DNA from: Pempheris klunzingeri | Lineage: Eukaryota; Chordata; Actinopteri; Acropomatiformes; Pempheridae | NCBI RefSeq assembly: GCF_042242105.1 | Contig: NC_092022.1 | Location: forward strand, 9,172,001 to 9,236,000 | Direction: 5' to 3' | Length of the DNA stretch: 64,000 bases | Shown here: positions 52,210 to 64,000 of the stretch, piece by piece | Position numbering within the stretch: position 1 is the stretch's first letter | How the letters are laid out: each line of letters begins with the position of its first letter | The notes under the pieces: model-generated | The model's database searches: none | Told to the model about the DNA's origin: nothing | Seen by the model: the letters and a program-made list of their open reading frames with translations, nothing else | Position numbers and translations under genes: made by a program

Positions 52210-55200
52210 AATCGAAAGTGAGTGAACATTAAAGAACATTTAGCTTTAATGTAACACTAAAGTGCAATGAATAACCACAGCATTGTTAAAGAATCCAGTG
52301 GGGAAGCGCCTCTTCAAGTACATGATGATGATCTTATCAATGATCTGACAACCCTTTCATCAAATAGTTGGCTTCTTACTTTGTACATTATGTATATATA
52401 CATGTATGAATGTATGTACATTTATAAATCTCATATTTCTATATCTTAATATATCAGCATACACAATATAAGGGGATGATATAATAATAATAATACTTGT
52501 GGATTTGGAGGGTACAATTTTCTTAACCATGAGGCAAAACATCACAGAAACTATGCTGTAAAACTTTAATTGCTCAGAACTATTATTTACTGTTTGTATT
52601 TACTGTATATTTTGTTAATAGTTACTTTCCTGCCACCAGCTAGTAATAGTTGTTTCACTGTTGGTATGCAGCATGATAGATTCTAGTTTTAAGAGAATCT
52701 TTTTTTTTTTCCCTTTAACTTGTAATTTAATGTGTACTACCTGAACCTCTTCTGTCATTAAGAGTGATTTATTTTATTCTTATGTACATTTGACTAACAA
52801 GGTTGACTGTACTGACCTTAGCTCAGGAGACATCTTATACACGAGCTCCTGGGCATTAATCAAAAAATTGCTACAAACACTTGTCACTAATGCGGTTGCT
52901 TGTCTGTTTCAGTGTATTTGTACTATGCTGTTAGATAACGTGAAAATATTTATTCTATCCTTTAGTGCCAAATATATTTGCCTACCAGTTTCAGCCATCT
53001 GGTGTAACGTAAACCCGACTACAAACAGCGAAAAGCAAGACCTAGATCCAAAGTTCTTTCACGGGAATATTTGAGCTTCGCTTGTCTGGGAAGGGAGAAA
53101 AGTAGTTTAATGTGGGGAGGTGCACAGCTGGGTAGAAAGGGGTTTTGTTGTCTGTTGGGTGTATACAAGGTCAACTGCAATGCTTTAACCCCTGTTTTGC
53201 CAAAATAGTTTGCTCATGGCTATCTGAGTAGATTTCACATATGTGCTGTATTGAATTTATGATCCCAGACCTACCACATGTTCCCCCACTGAGCTTTGTA
53301 ACGCCAGCATATCCAGTCATAAGCTTGCTCAAGGCTACCTCTGGTGTTATTCAATATTTTGTCACTATGAGTGGGCCAGTAATCTATTGCATAGTTAGTG
53401 TTTAAGACATTTTGAACGTCATGCAGTAAATTTTATGACAAAATTCAAATGAGCAACAGTGCCTGCATGTTCTGCTGTTGCTAAATAATTACCATGGTGA
53501 GCAGAAGTGTTTTTCACCTTGCTACAAGTGAGGAATGCCAAAAACAATTGCCAAAAACTGGCATAATTCAATGTACAAAAGTGTGGAAAGTGGTCATGAA
53601 TGTGAGGATTGTCCTGTTATCATGAGATCACAAGTTAATTATCGTTATCTTGACATGCAAAGTTGTTTTTTCATGATAACAGCACAATTTTCTTGTTATT
53701 TGGAGAAAGCTAAAAATCTTTCCCCTGTGATAATGGGTTAATTTTCTTGTTGATTGAAGAAAATGTCTCGTCCCATTATTACAAGACAACTTTGTTATCT
53801 TTTTGTCTTTATTGTTGTTCTATTTTAATTATGCAATAGTAATTTTGTTGTAAATTAGATAATATACATATTTCACACCACAGAGGTGCATTTCTGCCAT
53901 ACAAATGCATATCCACTCAAAAGACAGTACATTTACAGAGTAAATGGACCCCTTGAAGCCCTAATACCACCTATCATCCTGGAATGTCGTGCTAAGTCTA
54001 CCCTCAATAACCCTACCCTGGAGCCTCAGTATAAACCTTCTGCAGTGAGCACCAATAATATTGCTCAGAGAGAAAGGCCTTATTCCCACAGTATACCCTG
54101 GGAAACATGTCTGTGCAGTCATCCTGACTATACGACCAGTTCAGGGCCCCGACCATGTCTTATAGTTTATTTTTTGTCCTTTGTTTCATCAAATGAATGC
54201 CCTACATTGAACATTTGCTGGTTACTGACACTTTAAAGACAGTAACGACTGCTCCAGCCACACAAGCATTTCCAGACACATGGTGATATTTTGCATTGTC
54301 TATGTTGTTTTTGAGTTGGGGTGTAAAACATTACCATATACCATAATCCATTCTAAAGGAATTGTGTTATGCTTGGCTTATTGTGCATTATATTCTTGAT
54401 TTGGTGCATAAAACAAATGCAAATTATAAAAAGATAAATTCTAAGTATAGTGATATAATATCATGTTGCTCAAATAAATGTTTCTGATGGGGTGGGTCTT
54501 TAGGTTATTAATCGAAAGATGTACACAGAGATAAATGTAATTAGGATGTGAAGATACATTAAAGTCTCTTATCTTTTGCTTAAAACATAACCAGCATCTG
54601 AGTTTTTTTTAAAATAATATGTGAATGAGAAACAGTTGTTTTGTATTTTCATACTGTACTAATGTCCAGAGTCTGGACAAACTAACAAGTACACAACAAG
54701 TGTAGAACTACATATTTTCCTATAATCCACAGTGAGGTACTTCTTCCCTTTGTGGTTAACAACAGAACAGCAGTAATATGGAAAAAAAATACAAGAGGAA
54801 GTTATTGTGGTTGAAAAATAGTCATATTTGTGGGGATTTAAGTTTTCAGTAGAAAAAAACAAAACAGTAATTGTCACTAGAAAGAGAAGTGTTGATGCAC
54901 AGACAAAGAAACAAACTCCACAAACTTGCATGGAGCAGTGAAAACGTAGCTCGAAGCAAATCAGAAACAATATATGCTTACAGTGCCATTGCCAGTAACA
55001 CCACCAGCTGTTTCCCTCGGTGCCAGTCAGTTTTTATATTCTGAGAAAAATGCAGGTAGATAAAGATTTGCAGTCTTGGTTGAAGACCGTTACAAACATT
55101 ACATCAAACATATATTGCACACTGATGGATCCAAGGGTCCTTATACAGGGAGCACTGGTTTTGCTTGTAGAATGCCAGCCTTGCAAGTTTCTAGAAAAAT

Positions 55201-55313
55201 AAGAACATCTAATCTCATTTGTATGTTGTAACGTTGAAATGATGGCAATTATAGCAGCGTAGCAGTGGATAGAAGAATAACAAATTAAAAAGGTTATTCT
55301 CAATTTAGATTTT

Positions 55314-55640
55314 TTGTATTCATTTCAGAACATCCCCACTTTCATCCCCTTGGGGATATTCTCACTACATGATAAATGTCTTTCTAGTTTTACTTGGAAT
55401 AGTGAGCAACCACATGCTCATAAAACATTCATGCAAAAGCACAAGCAGTGCAGGGCATTGGCCCTACCAAACCTACTCCACTACTATTGGGCCAGTAATA
55501 TCCAGAGGGTTATCGAGTGGTTCCAGAATCGTTCTCACCCCACAGCCTATATCTGGGTTAGTATGGAGTCTCATATGGCCCCAATACATTGTCTGGCCTC
55601 TTCCTCCCTTGCTCTCATATCTAACATGCAATTTGATGAT
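55314..55640 (+). mobile_element. L1/Tx1-type LINE ORF2 remnant
   Basis: The frame reads SSFTWNSEQPHAHKTFMQKH then ALALPNLLHYYWASNIQRV and a following Trp-rich part. This is the region just after the reverse-transcriptase domain of vertebrate L1/Tx1 elements (IWN...P.....L...GGLALPN...YY.A). It is short and truncated, with no intact protein. Confidence 0.7.
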
Positions 55641-56390
55641 ACAACAATTCTTCAGAGTTAAAATTATTGTCACAATTTTGTACTCATGCTAATGTTGATG
55701 TGGTTTTCCAAGCCTGGCATTGGATTTGTTTTATTGAGGAAGTTTTGCCTCATAAAATAAATAACATTAGTATGCAAACTTTGGACAACTTAGCCACTGT
55801 TTGAGAACAAGACATTCACAGCCCTTTCTTGTAGTATATGTGGAAGACAATATCAAAGCAAGTGCATCTTTCCCGTGCTGCAGACGTGTCATCCAGTTTG
55901 AAACAGCAATCTTTGTGCTTTGGAGGCAGTGTTTTGATTACTAAGCAAAGCTTATGGTATCACTATTGATGTGCATCCCAATATTGCCTTGTTTGGTGTC
56001 AATGCAAAACGGTCATGCATGATGTGATTGCATTGAAAACTCTTCTGTCATGCTGCCTCATTCTGTTAAACTGAAAACGGTCCAGACCTCCTTGTCATGC
56101 CAGAGGGCTGAAAGATGTTCTTTTCCATCTTTGTCTGGCCCTTCATTCTCACAAAACAGATATGCTTTCATTTTATCAAATGCAGCAATCCACAGTGATT
56201 CTGTGAAATATGTCTAACTCACTTTAACATAGTAAGCACTGGTAATCCACCTTAGTCCTGGTTGCCAACTGGCATAAATTAGAAAAATAAAATGAAAAAG
56301 AAGCAGAAGAAGAAGCAGTAGGTTAGTCTGTTCAGGGCAACAACCCTAGTTTACAGACCTATACACATGAAAAGTCTATCCCTGACTTAC

Positions 56391-56424
56391 TGAGTGAGCG
56401 AGTGAGTGAGTGAGTGAGTGAGTG
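56391..56424. repeat. (GAGT)n microsatellite
   Basis: About eight tetranucleotide units with one GAGC variant. Confidence 0.9.
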
Positions 56425-56540
56425 ACGATATTACACCACCAGTTGCTAGATTGAGTATCTCCATTTCTCCATTTTGAGTGCTGTTGAGTGATTTTCTCAA
56501 GAGGCTTTAACAATGAGGCACTGAGAGCCATCATGTACTG

Positions 56541-57118
56541 CAGGGGTGTCCAAACTACGGCCCGCGGGCCAACTGCGGCCCGTGGTCCAATTTTCATTGG
56601 CCCGCAGGAAATTCTAAAAATGTATTGGAATACGGCCCACACATGGAACCTGCGCTGGACTGTGTTGTACTTCTTAGTCTCACCGCTAGGTGGAGTAACT
56701 GTGCGACGGATGGAGCTCCAGCTGGGACAGGTGAGCACAAAGGAAGGGCCTCTACGGTGTCCGCCGAGGGGCAAGAAAGTGTAGGTAAGGCTGTTAATTT
56801 GAGCACCAGGGCTCTAGCACAGACTATTTCAAGCTTCCCTCTCTGATGCTGGTGCTGGGAGGGGGGGCGGGTGGTACTTTATTGATCCCCGGGGGGAAAT
56901 TCTGGTGTTACAATAGTAAAGAAGTAAAAGTGATCACCACCATGAATACAAACAAATAAATAAGCAAAATAAAAATGTACAAAATGTTGTAGGTAAAAAA
57001 ATAAATACGAAGGCGAGTGGATTAAAGTTAGCAATATAGCTCACTTCTAGTGAGTGGCCCAGCCCTTTGTATGTTTTTCTGTATGTGGCCCTCAGTGAAA
57101 AAAGTTTGGACACCCCTG
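56541..57118. mobile_element. non-autonomous hAT transposon with intact target-site duplication
   Basis: A 578-bp element with perfect 16-bp terminal inverted repeats CAGGGGTGTCCAAACT is flanked on both sides by the 8-bp duplication ATGTACTG (56533-56540 and 57119-57126), the hAT signature. Near the left end are the 'gcccgcgggcc' stretches common in fish hATs. It has no transposase frame. A second dispersed fish repeat (TTTATTGATCCCCGGGGGG, about 56877) is embedded in the right half. Confidence 0.92.
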
Positions 57119-57231
57119 ATGTACTGTATGTCGTCGGAACACTTTTAAGCTTTGTTTATGCAAGACGCTGGGTGTGGGCCTCTCCAGATGGTAAATATAT
57201 TATTCAATCACTTTTCTTTAATATCTGATCT

Positions 57232-57605
57232 GGAAGGCAAAGCTCTCAATTTACTGATCAATCTATATTCCAACCCTCACCTATGGTCATTCAGCTGAAA
57301 TGAGTTGTCAGGGTATCTTGGCTCAGCCTTAGAGATAGGATGAGAAGCTCAGACACCCAGAGGGAGCTTAGAGTAGAACTGGAGTTGAGGTGCTTCATGA
57401 GGTGCTTTAAGATGCCCCATTGACGCCTCCCCTTTGACCGAGAAGCAGACAAAGAACTTGTTGGACGGATAATATATACTGCCCGACCTGGGAACACCTT
57501 GCGATCCCCCAGGAGGAGCTGGAAAGTGTTGCTAGGGAGAATGACGTTGGCAGTGTCCTGCTTAGCCTGCTTCCACTGCAACCTAGATAGGTTCAAGATG
57601 TGTGG
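57232..57605 (+). mobile_element. 3' end fragment of a non-LTR retrotransposon
   Basis: The text follows the 3' coding end of a common teleost LINE: TTTACTGATCAATCTATATT, a 'cctcacctatggtcat' segment, and 'cctgggaacaccttgcgatcccccaggaggagctgg'-type wording. Deletions and frameshifts are evident. I cannot assign the clade by eye. The reverse-strand frame at 57291-57617 is only its shadow. Confidence 0.65.
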
Positions 57606-58423
57606 ATGGAATAACAAATTAATTCATTAAGTGCTACCGGCCAACTATACAGTCATTATCTGAACGAAAACCAATTTCAAAAGCAATTTGGTGAGTTCCA
57701 AAAATCATAAATGTATAAAGGTATAAAGTTTTGAAATTTACAAAAATAGTAATTACCTTTCTAAACATTCACAGCCCAATAACTGGAATGAAGCAGTAAT
57801 CAATAGAATGAAATAGAATTTCCCTTATTGTATCATGATATTTTATAGAGCTAAAAGCACAGTTATCTCTTAATATTTACTGGCTATCGTAATAGTACAG
57901 TATACTTGAGGCCTCATGGGCCATCTATGAAATTTTCAAGATGTTTTTAATTTGCTGTCACATGCTACTCACTGACACATGGAACACAATTCTTTGACAT
58001 GTGCAAAATGGAAAACAAAATTTAATTTGCACTGAAAACAAAGACACTAAACTGTAAATATGACTCCACACATTTGTCATTCTTTGCTCCATGAGGCTGG
58101 TATGTTGGTTGGAAATGCGGGTCTAGAGCAAATATGATATATGTGGACTTCCCGATCCAGACCAACAAACTGGTGGTGATGGCTAACCAACCTGACATTC
58201 TGCTGACTGACAAACAACAGAAGAAGGCAGTGGTGATAGATGTAACAATTCTGAGTGACAGCAACATCAGGAAGAGGAAACATGGCTCAAAAAACACCAA
58301 GGGGTGAAAGGAGAGCTTGAAAAGATGTGGGGAGTAAAGGCAACAGCGCTGATCAGAGCTCTGGGGGGCTGTGACCCGCAAATAGCTAAGATACTGTGCA
58401 CAACCCTCGAACTGAGTTCTGGT

Positions 58424-58448
58424 ACACACAACACACACACACACACAT
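58424..58448. repeat. (CA)n microsatellite
   Basis: CA repeat with one interruption, directly before the Tc1-like element. Confidence 0.85.
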
Positions 58449-58459
58449 GCACACAAATA

Positions 58460-59005
58460 TACACTACTCACAAAAAGTTAGGGATATTTGGCTTTCAGGT
58501 GAAATTTCAAGATGAACCACCACCAATACATTTCCTGCTTCAGTTAGAATTGGTATTTTAACCTCATTGGTATTTTAACCTCATCCTCATCATGCTGTTC
58601 ACATTCTGACATCATGAGACCAAGACAACACCTAACTATTGATCAGCAGCACCTCAACACTGGGGGCTTCAAACAGGTCCTCAGACAGAAGTGTCCACTG
58701 AGCTTAGAGGGTCACAGAGTGCCATCAGCAGGTTGCAACAGAGATACAGAGACTGGAAGAGTCACAGAAAGGAGAGGAGTGGACGTCCTTTGGCCACATC
58801 CCAATTTTACGTTTACCCTCGTTTACCCTCCACTGTTGTTAGATTTTCTTTCAATAAATTGTTTAAGATGAATAAAATTACCATTGCATGCTGATACTTA
58901 AATGTCCTACTTTCATGATATAATATCACAGTAGCATTCACTTTTTACATTTTCCATATATTTCACCTGAAAGTCGAATATCCCTAACTTTTTGTGAACC
59001 CTGTA
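58460..59005 (+). mobile_element. internally deleted Tc1-like transposon
   Basis: TA-bounded ends carry inverted repeats: ACTCACAAAAAGTTAGGGAT on the left and TTCACAAAAAGTTAGGGATA read from the right. The interior keeps a piece of the transposase DNA-binding region (SAISRLQQRYRDWKSHRKER, then SGRPLAT). It then jumps to the 3' non-coding part, so the catalytic DDE domain is missing. It is not functional on its own. Confidence 0.88.
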
Positions 59006-59083
59006 TATATATGTCAAACAATAAAATAATCAAACAATCAAAAGCAATTGTGGGGCTGTAGCCCCAGTAAGACAAGTGATAAC

Positions 59084-59107
59084 TGTGTGTGTGTGTGTGT
59101 GTGTGTT
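59084..59107. repeat. (TG)n microsatellite
   Basis: Twelve TG units just beyond the Tc1-like element. Confidence 0.9.
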
Positions 59108-61317
59108 TGTCTTCATGTGCATGTCGCAATAGTATTTCTATGCACTGGTAGTGTTGAGCATATAGGAATTTATATGGCACTAACCCCAAACTTTTTTCCC
59201 CATATGAGAGCAATGAAACTAGAGGCAATCTTTCTTCAACAACTGACATGTTTCCATTACGAATTCCACCGTCCAAGATGGAAGAGGGTTTTAATGCTGT
59301 GTCTCAAAAGGAGTGAAGTGATTGGCAGGCCCAGAGTTTAAGAAAATAAGATGTCATTTCTAAACATTTGGGTGATTTTTTTTATGCAGCCTGAATTTGG
59401 AGAAAATATTTAATCTACGTAATTGCGGTATATTTAAACAGCCATTAGCTCTGCTAGTACAGGTGGTAATCTGTTGGTGCATAACATGCCTACTCTATAT
59501 CATAGGCTACACAGTTTTAAAAAAATCTTGAAAAAAAGCTTAACATAGTGAAACATTTCAGTTACCCAATAAACATACTGCCCTTTGTTTAGATTGTTTA
59601 GGTGTTGTGTGTCAGTCACATAGAGGACCTTTTCACCAAAGGTTTATGTTTGGATTGGACTAATAAATAAAACAGTCATGGATCTGTCTCTAACACGCCA
59701 CTGCTGCGGACAACCATCATATGTAATTCATTGCCTGTGTAACTGGCAAAAATGTTCTAAAACCACTTCAAATGTTTTTTCTTCACATTCACTTCAAGCA
59801 TAGACTGAAATTATGACTGAGTGCACTTTAAAGCTGATTTTGGCCACTTGGAGGCAGAAAAACACAACACACCAGCAGACACCAACCCTTCATTAATTAT
59901 CACCATCAAATTTGCAATAGCCACCGTGTTAGCAAACAGCTGCCTATTTACACATCTGGACACGGAGAAATATGTCATTCATTTGGAGTTGTTTTTCTGG
60001 CTGAACACAGCACATCACGCTACACTAAGTTCCACCAGAATTTTTTCTACAAACGAAAATCTATGCTATCTGTATACGTTAAGTTTACTGTAATCATGTA
60101 ACAATTCAACACATAGTGGCTTTAAAGCAGCCAAATTCAATATATTTGTATGAAAATGAATGAATGAATGTGAAAAGGAGCATCCATAGCAATGAATCCA
60201 CAGAGAACATCATCATTAGTACTTGAGTGTTGTAGCAGCTAGTAAGCTCAGTGTTTTGGTTTACGACTCACAACTAAGCTGTTTTGGTTTACTCTCACCA
60301 CGCCCATTCCATCATAAAAACAGCTATTTGCGAGGAAAAGGCTCTAAAAATCCACTCCAAGCTACACACCCAGCCCAAATTGCCAACAGACAAAGGCAAC
60401 AAATAGCTGGTGAACACAGAGGAGCATATAGTAGCAGCTATAAAGAGAAGAGATATTTCCCTTTACGAGTTGGTAGAGACCAAAAACAGAGCTAAAAGGA
60501 GAGTAAATATTGAACTTAACATAGACATGATCCAAATAAATGCCGATGTTCCTATGTCACTATTATCTGCCAGATTTCTAAATACCAACTGTTTGCCAAC
60601 AAGTCTGCCATATCTGCTTAGCAGTGTTGTGTTCACAGCTTGCCAAGTCAAGTCAATTTGTTTCACATTTATATCTATATCTAATTATAATATCACAAAT
60701 CACAAATTTTCCTCAAGTGGCTTCACAATCTGTACAGCATACAACTCCCTCTATCCTTGGTTCCCCAAATCCCCCCCGGAAAAAACCCTTTAATGGGGGA
60801 CATAAATGGAGGAAGCCTAAAAAGACCCCCAATAAATAGTGAAAATAGTACTTCTCGTAAAATCTAGTCCTCAGGGGCTTTAGGTTTGTCTGTAGGTTTG
60901 CACAGAGCTGTTGGATGAATTTGTCACCATATGTTAAGTTAATCAGTATGTGTGAGTAAAATATAAACGCCTGTTATGTGGAAGGCTACAACTTGAGATG
61001 GAGAGTTACAGTGTAAGACAGAAATGGGCAAAGATAAACCTTTTTTACAGCAGACATTTTGATGTGTCAAAGCAGGAAAAGCACAGATGTAATCAATAAC
61101 ATTGATGATGGCTGTATTCTGTTTAACTGAGCCAATTCCAGGGTTTGGTATTATACAAGCTTGCAGGAAAGGCTTGCTGGGACATTCAATGGAACACAGC
61201 CATCATTAATGATAGTAGTTACACCGGTCCTTTTCCTGGAATGACAGTTCAAAATTGTATTCTATGAAAAAGGCGTATGAAAACAAGAGAAGCTGAAATC
61301 TCTTTCCAAGTCCATTA

Positions 61318-61690
61318 GGGCACTGAGTGCATTTCCAAACTGACACAGAAAATTAAAGTATCTTTATTTTACACAGAGCTTCATAGATAAGGTATTTACT
61401 GTTTACAGTATTTTGAAATTACATTTTAAAAAAAGCCAAAAAAAACCAGTTTGGATATATTGTACAGTAGGAGACAGAAAGGAGAACATGAGCTAGTAAC
61501 ATTCCCAGTAATGTGTTCAACTTGTACACGATGAAGCCCACCAGTAATGACTTTGACAGACCATCCCCAACATGTGCACGCTAACGCTTTGCCTCTTTCT
61601 CATTTAGCTGATTTATGAATGAACAAGTTGATTTATTTGCTTCAAAACCTCTGTGCTACTATGTACCCAAACACAAGTTGTAAATCTAAC
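61318..61690. repeat. duplicated segment, copy 1 (decayed)
   Basis: This is similar along its length to 63225-63620, in the same orientation. Shared landmarks include the 'ccaccagtaatgactttgacagaccatcc' region and 'tacccaaacacaagttgt'. On the minus strand the frame that is open in copy 2 is broken here by a small deletion and stop codons. Confidence 0.8.
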
Positions 61691-63224
61691 AAAGAACAGA
61701 CGTAAGTGTAAACATGTTTATTAGCTACACAAAAATGTTTAAAAGTTTATCCTTATAAATCAGATTGCTTGGATTGATTATTACATTCTCATTTACCTGA
61801 ACAGGCTTGTCTGTCAGAGCCTCACTTGACGAAATGCCCACAGGGAATTGAGAATAGTGTAAGAGTGCATGTTGTAGCACCACACCTGCTGCCAGTACAT
61901 GCAATTATGTCTCAAGATTCCAAAGAGAAATTAATAAGATAACTTAATAAACGACGTATTGGCCTTTTTGGTTTAAATAGTGTTTTCCTCTTAACAGAGC
62001 ACAACAGCATATTGTGTTGACACATATTGTGTCTTTTGTTCAATGTGACTTCAGCAAGACTATTAATAGTTTTTAAGAAAGTATATACATGATCCCCGTT
62101 TTCATTTCATTGTGATTAGATACCTTCAAAAATGTCACCATCTTGTGTAGAACGTTAACTGCCATAATGGGACAGGGGTGCTATTTTTGCTCTTTTTACC
62201 TGGAGTGGAAGCCAGAAGTCGTAAAATGGTTGCAGGCTATGGGTTTTAACTTTGATAGCGATAGGGAACACATTAATCATACAATGTGGTTATGTGCAAC
62301 TACACCTTGGGAGAAGACTTATACACTATTTGGACTATATGTTTACTGTACCTACTAGGTTTGTTTCTCTCTTCAGCACTCTTTCAACTTCATGCTGCTG
62401 ATAAATCTCATAGATGAAGCCTAATTCTGCAATATGAATCGAGTTGGCTTCTATGAAACACTGGGGAATAAAATGGAATATGAAGTATGAAAATATTCTG
62501 GGGTCATCAGCTTATCTGCTCATTGTCTGAATTCTTACTCAGAATTTATATTGGCACCCTTCAGCAACCCTTAAGGACATACTTTACTGTCAGGTTGATG
62601 AAATACTTAGGTGTTACGGCACATTGCACAAGCAATCAATTCACACTTCTTGACATCAAGATTATTAAGAAGTTTTAGTATCCACCTTTCTAACAATGTC
62701 TTTGTGCAAGGAAAGGTACAAAGCCATAAAACACTTGTCACAGCTATCACTTGCTGCATAGTCTGACGCAATAAGACAGAATGTAGGTATGCTTAAGTAG
62801 TGCGTAAATGGGGACTCCACCCATTTTACTTTCTGGGTTTTCCAAATGTTAACATCCACTCAAAGCAGTGGCATCGGTTACAGCGCTGATGCTCGCCGCT
62901 AAATATATTAAATAGAGAAAGACTGACAACACACTAGCTTACCTCAGTCACACAGAGAATCGATATATAAGTGTATGTAAAAGTAGGGTATTTCATGCAT
63001 GAATTAATGCAGCATGTATCATGATGTTGCTCTACATTAACAAATGAACAAGTCACAAGGACTTTATGTGATTATTTCGCACTTAACAGATCATCAATTA
63101 TGGAACGTTAATTCACAGTTGCTTCATACATTAATCGATATTGATATTCCTCTTTCATGAATACAAAATTCAAATGGCTGTTATGTGGAGTGGGAGGTTT
63201 ATTAGTTTATATTACCCTGTCTAT

Positions 63225-63620
63225 TAAGGCACTGAGTACATTTCATTATGTGAATTTCCAAAGTTCCACATTAAGATTAAAAGACTTTTAAAGGCTTCAA
63301 ATGGGGCTTCGGACAAGGAGGTACAGCATTTACATTTCAGAGTATTTTGAAATGACATACATCAACGGCAAAAAAAGAAAATAAATGTACTTGTAGAAGC
63401 CACAAAAGTGTGAATATATTGTAAGGGAGAGGACAGAAAGGAGAACACGACTAAGTACATTCACAGTAATGTTTTCAACTCCCACCAGTAATGACTTTGA
63501 CAGACCATCCATAACGTGTGCATATTTTGCCTCCTTGTCATCTGACTGATTTATGAATGAGGCAAGTTGATTTATTAGCTTCAAAACTTCAATGCTACTT
63601 TGTACCCAAACACAAGTTGT
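63225..63620. repeat. duplicated segment, copy 2
   Basis: Partner of 61318-61690, about 1.9 kb away. The minus strand is open across most of the shared block. Unique sequence beyond the block extends the frame upstream. Confidence 0.8.
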
Positions 63621-63755
63621 TACATGACCCAGTGGTATCTTTTGATATAAACTGAGTTGTTCCACCATGTAGTTGTTCCTAGAAGAGGAGTGTAGCACAG
63701 TCGAGACAGATGCACCAACCAAAATCATCCAGGAGGTACCAATCAATAAAATCAT
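63330..63755 (-). CDS. unrecognised small ORF with signal-peptide-like start
   Basis: I do not recognise this protein. From the ATG at 63755 it runs 141 codons. It opens with a hydrophobic stretch (MILLIGTSWMILVGASVSTV) resembling a signal peptide. A helix-prone middle follows (SSIEVLKLINQLASFINQS, then DGLSKSLLVGVENITVNV) and a hydrophobic, aromatic C-terminus. Most of it is shared with the broken copy at 61.3-61.7 kb. It may be a small secreted or membrane protein, a piece of a repeat, or chance; AT-rich DNA and a hydrophobic tail argue for caution. No splice sites or polyadenylation signal tie it to a gene. Confidence 0.2.
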   Translation of the reverse strand: MILLIGTSWMILVGASVSTVLHSSSRNNYMVEQLSLYQKIPLGHVTTCVWVQSSIEVLKLINQLASFINQSDDKEAKYAHVMDGLSKSLLVGVENITVNVLSRVLLSVLSLTIYSHFCGFYKYIYFLFLPLMYVISKYSEM

Positions 63756-64000
63756 GATTTTGGTAAGAAGAATTTGGTCGCATATCAACTAATGCATTGC
63801 TTTATACTTTCTTGGGTTTCTTAGAATTTAAATTTACTATCAAGCTGTGATTTTTCTTAGTATTTCATGCTCTAGACCTGTGTTTCTGTATATGACTACG
63901 AAATTTTCTTTTAAATAGGATTTGACAGTAATACATTTCTTTCTTCTGTGCACAATAGATGTAAATAATATGAAATGCAGTTTTCTCCTTAAAATTTCAT

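Larger units (their letters stand above)
49731..64000. other. repeat-bearing region after edn3 without a recognised gene
   Basis: This 14-kb stretch holds transposon remnants, microsatellites and two unexplained ORF-bearing spots listed separately. Between them (51.3-55.3, 59.1-61.3 and 61.7-63.2 kb) I see only AT-rich DNA with short unsupported frames. Confidence 0.6.

Noticed and set aside
54659-54970. 103-codon reverse-strand ORF rich in hydrophobic and Cys residues
   Set aside because: Looks like a translated AT-rich spacer; no start context, splice sites or family match.
58022-58471. 149-codon reverse-strand ORF
   Set aside because: It begins in a CA repeat coding Cys/Val runs and has no protein-like conservation that I can see.

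Overview
The window is a stretch of a teleost fish genome. It is AT-rich, its genes are split into short exons with GT-AG introns of often under 150 bp, and it contains microsatellites and degraded fish-type transposons. The species cannot be told from the sequence; a percomorph-like ray-finned fish is a reasonable guess. No tRNA, rRNA, CRISPR or prokaryotic feature was seen.

Layout from left to right: (1) 1-7924 (+), the 3' half of phactr3, a PP1- and actin-binding regulator, cut off at its 5' end by the window edge. It has a probable internal promoter and an in-frame alternative start near 6.07 kb. (2) 9040-26246 (-), a complete sycp2 gene (synaptonemal complex protein 2) for which I placed 45 coding exons, about 1,600 residues. 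One of its introns looks like a rare AT-AC intron. (3) 27148-28056 (-), ppp1r3d, a single-exon glycogen-targeting subunit of PP1. (4) 29285-31365 (+), fam217b, divergent from ppp1r3d. (5) 33112-36909 (-), ttll9, a ciliary tubulin-tyrosine-ligase-like enzyme, 14 exons and 435 residues, with a perfect RFX X-box just upstream. (6) 43449 to about 49730 (+), edn3, preproendothelin-3, whose second intron is swollen by nested transposons. (7) About 49.7-64 kb, no recognised gene: remnants of LINE, hAT and Tc1/mariner elements, one unrecognised exon-like ORF (50.5-50.9 kb) and a locally duplicated ORF-bearing segment (61.3 and 63.3 kb).

The set phactr3, sycp2, ppp1r3d, fam217b and edn3 matches the human 20q13.3 neighbourhood. 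That synteny is why I call the meiotic gene sycp2 rather than sycp2l, and the endothelin edn3, which its peptide sequence also supports. The genes are not an operon and have unrelated jobs: cytoskeleton and PP1 regulation, meiotic chromosome axis, glycogen metabolism, cilia, and neural-crest/vascular signalling. Two pairs are convergent (phactr3/sycp2 and fam217b/ttll9) with closely spaced or overlapping 3' ends. Exon boundaries were placed by hand from splice consensus, reading-frame continuity and remembered family sequence; they were not checked by alignment or RNA data.
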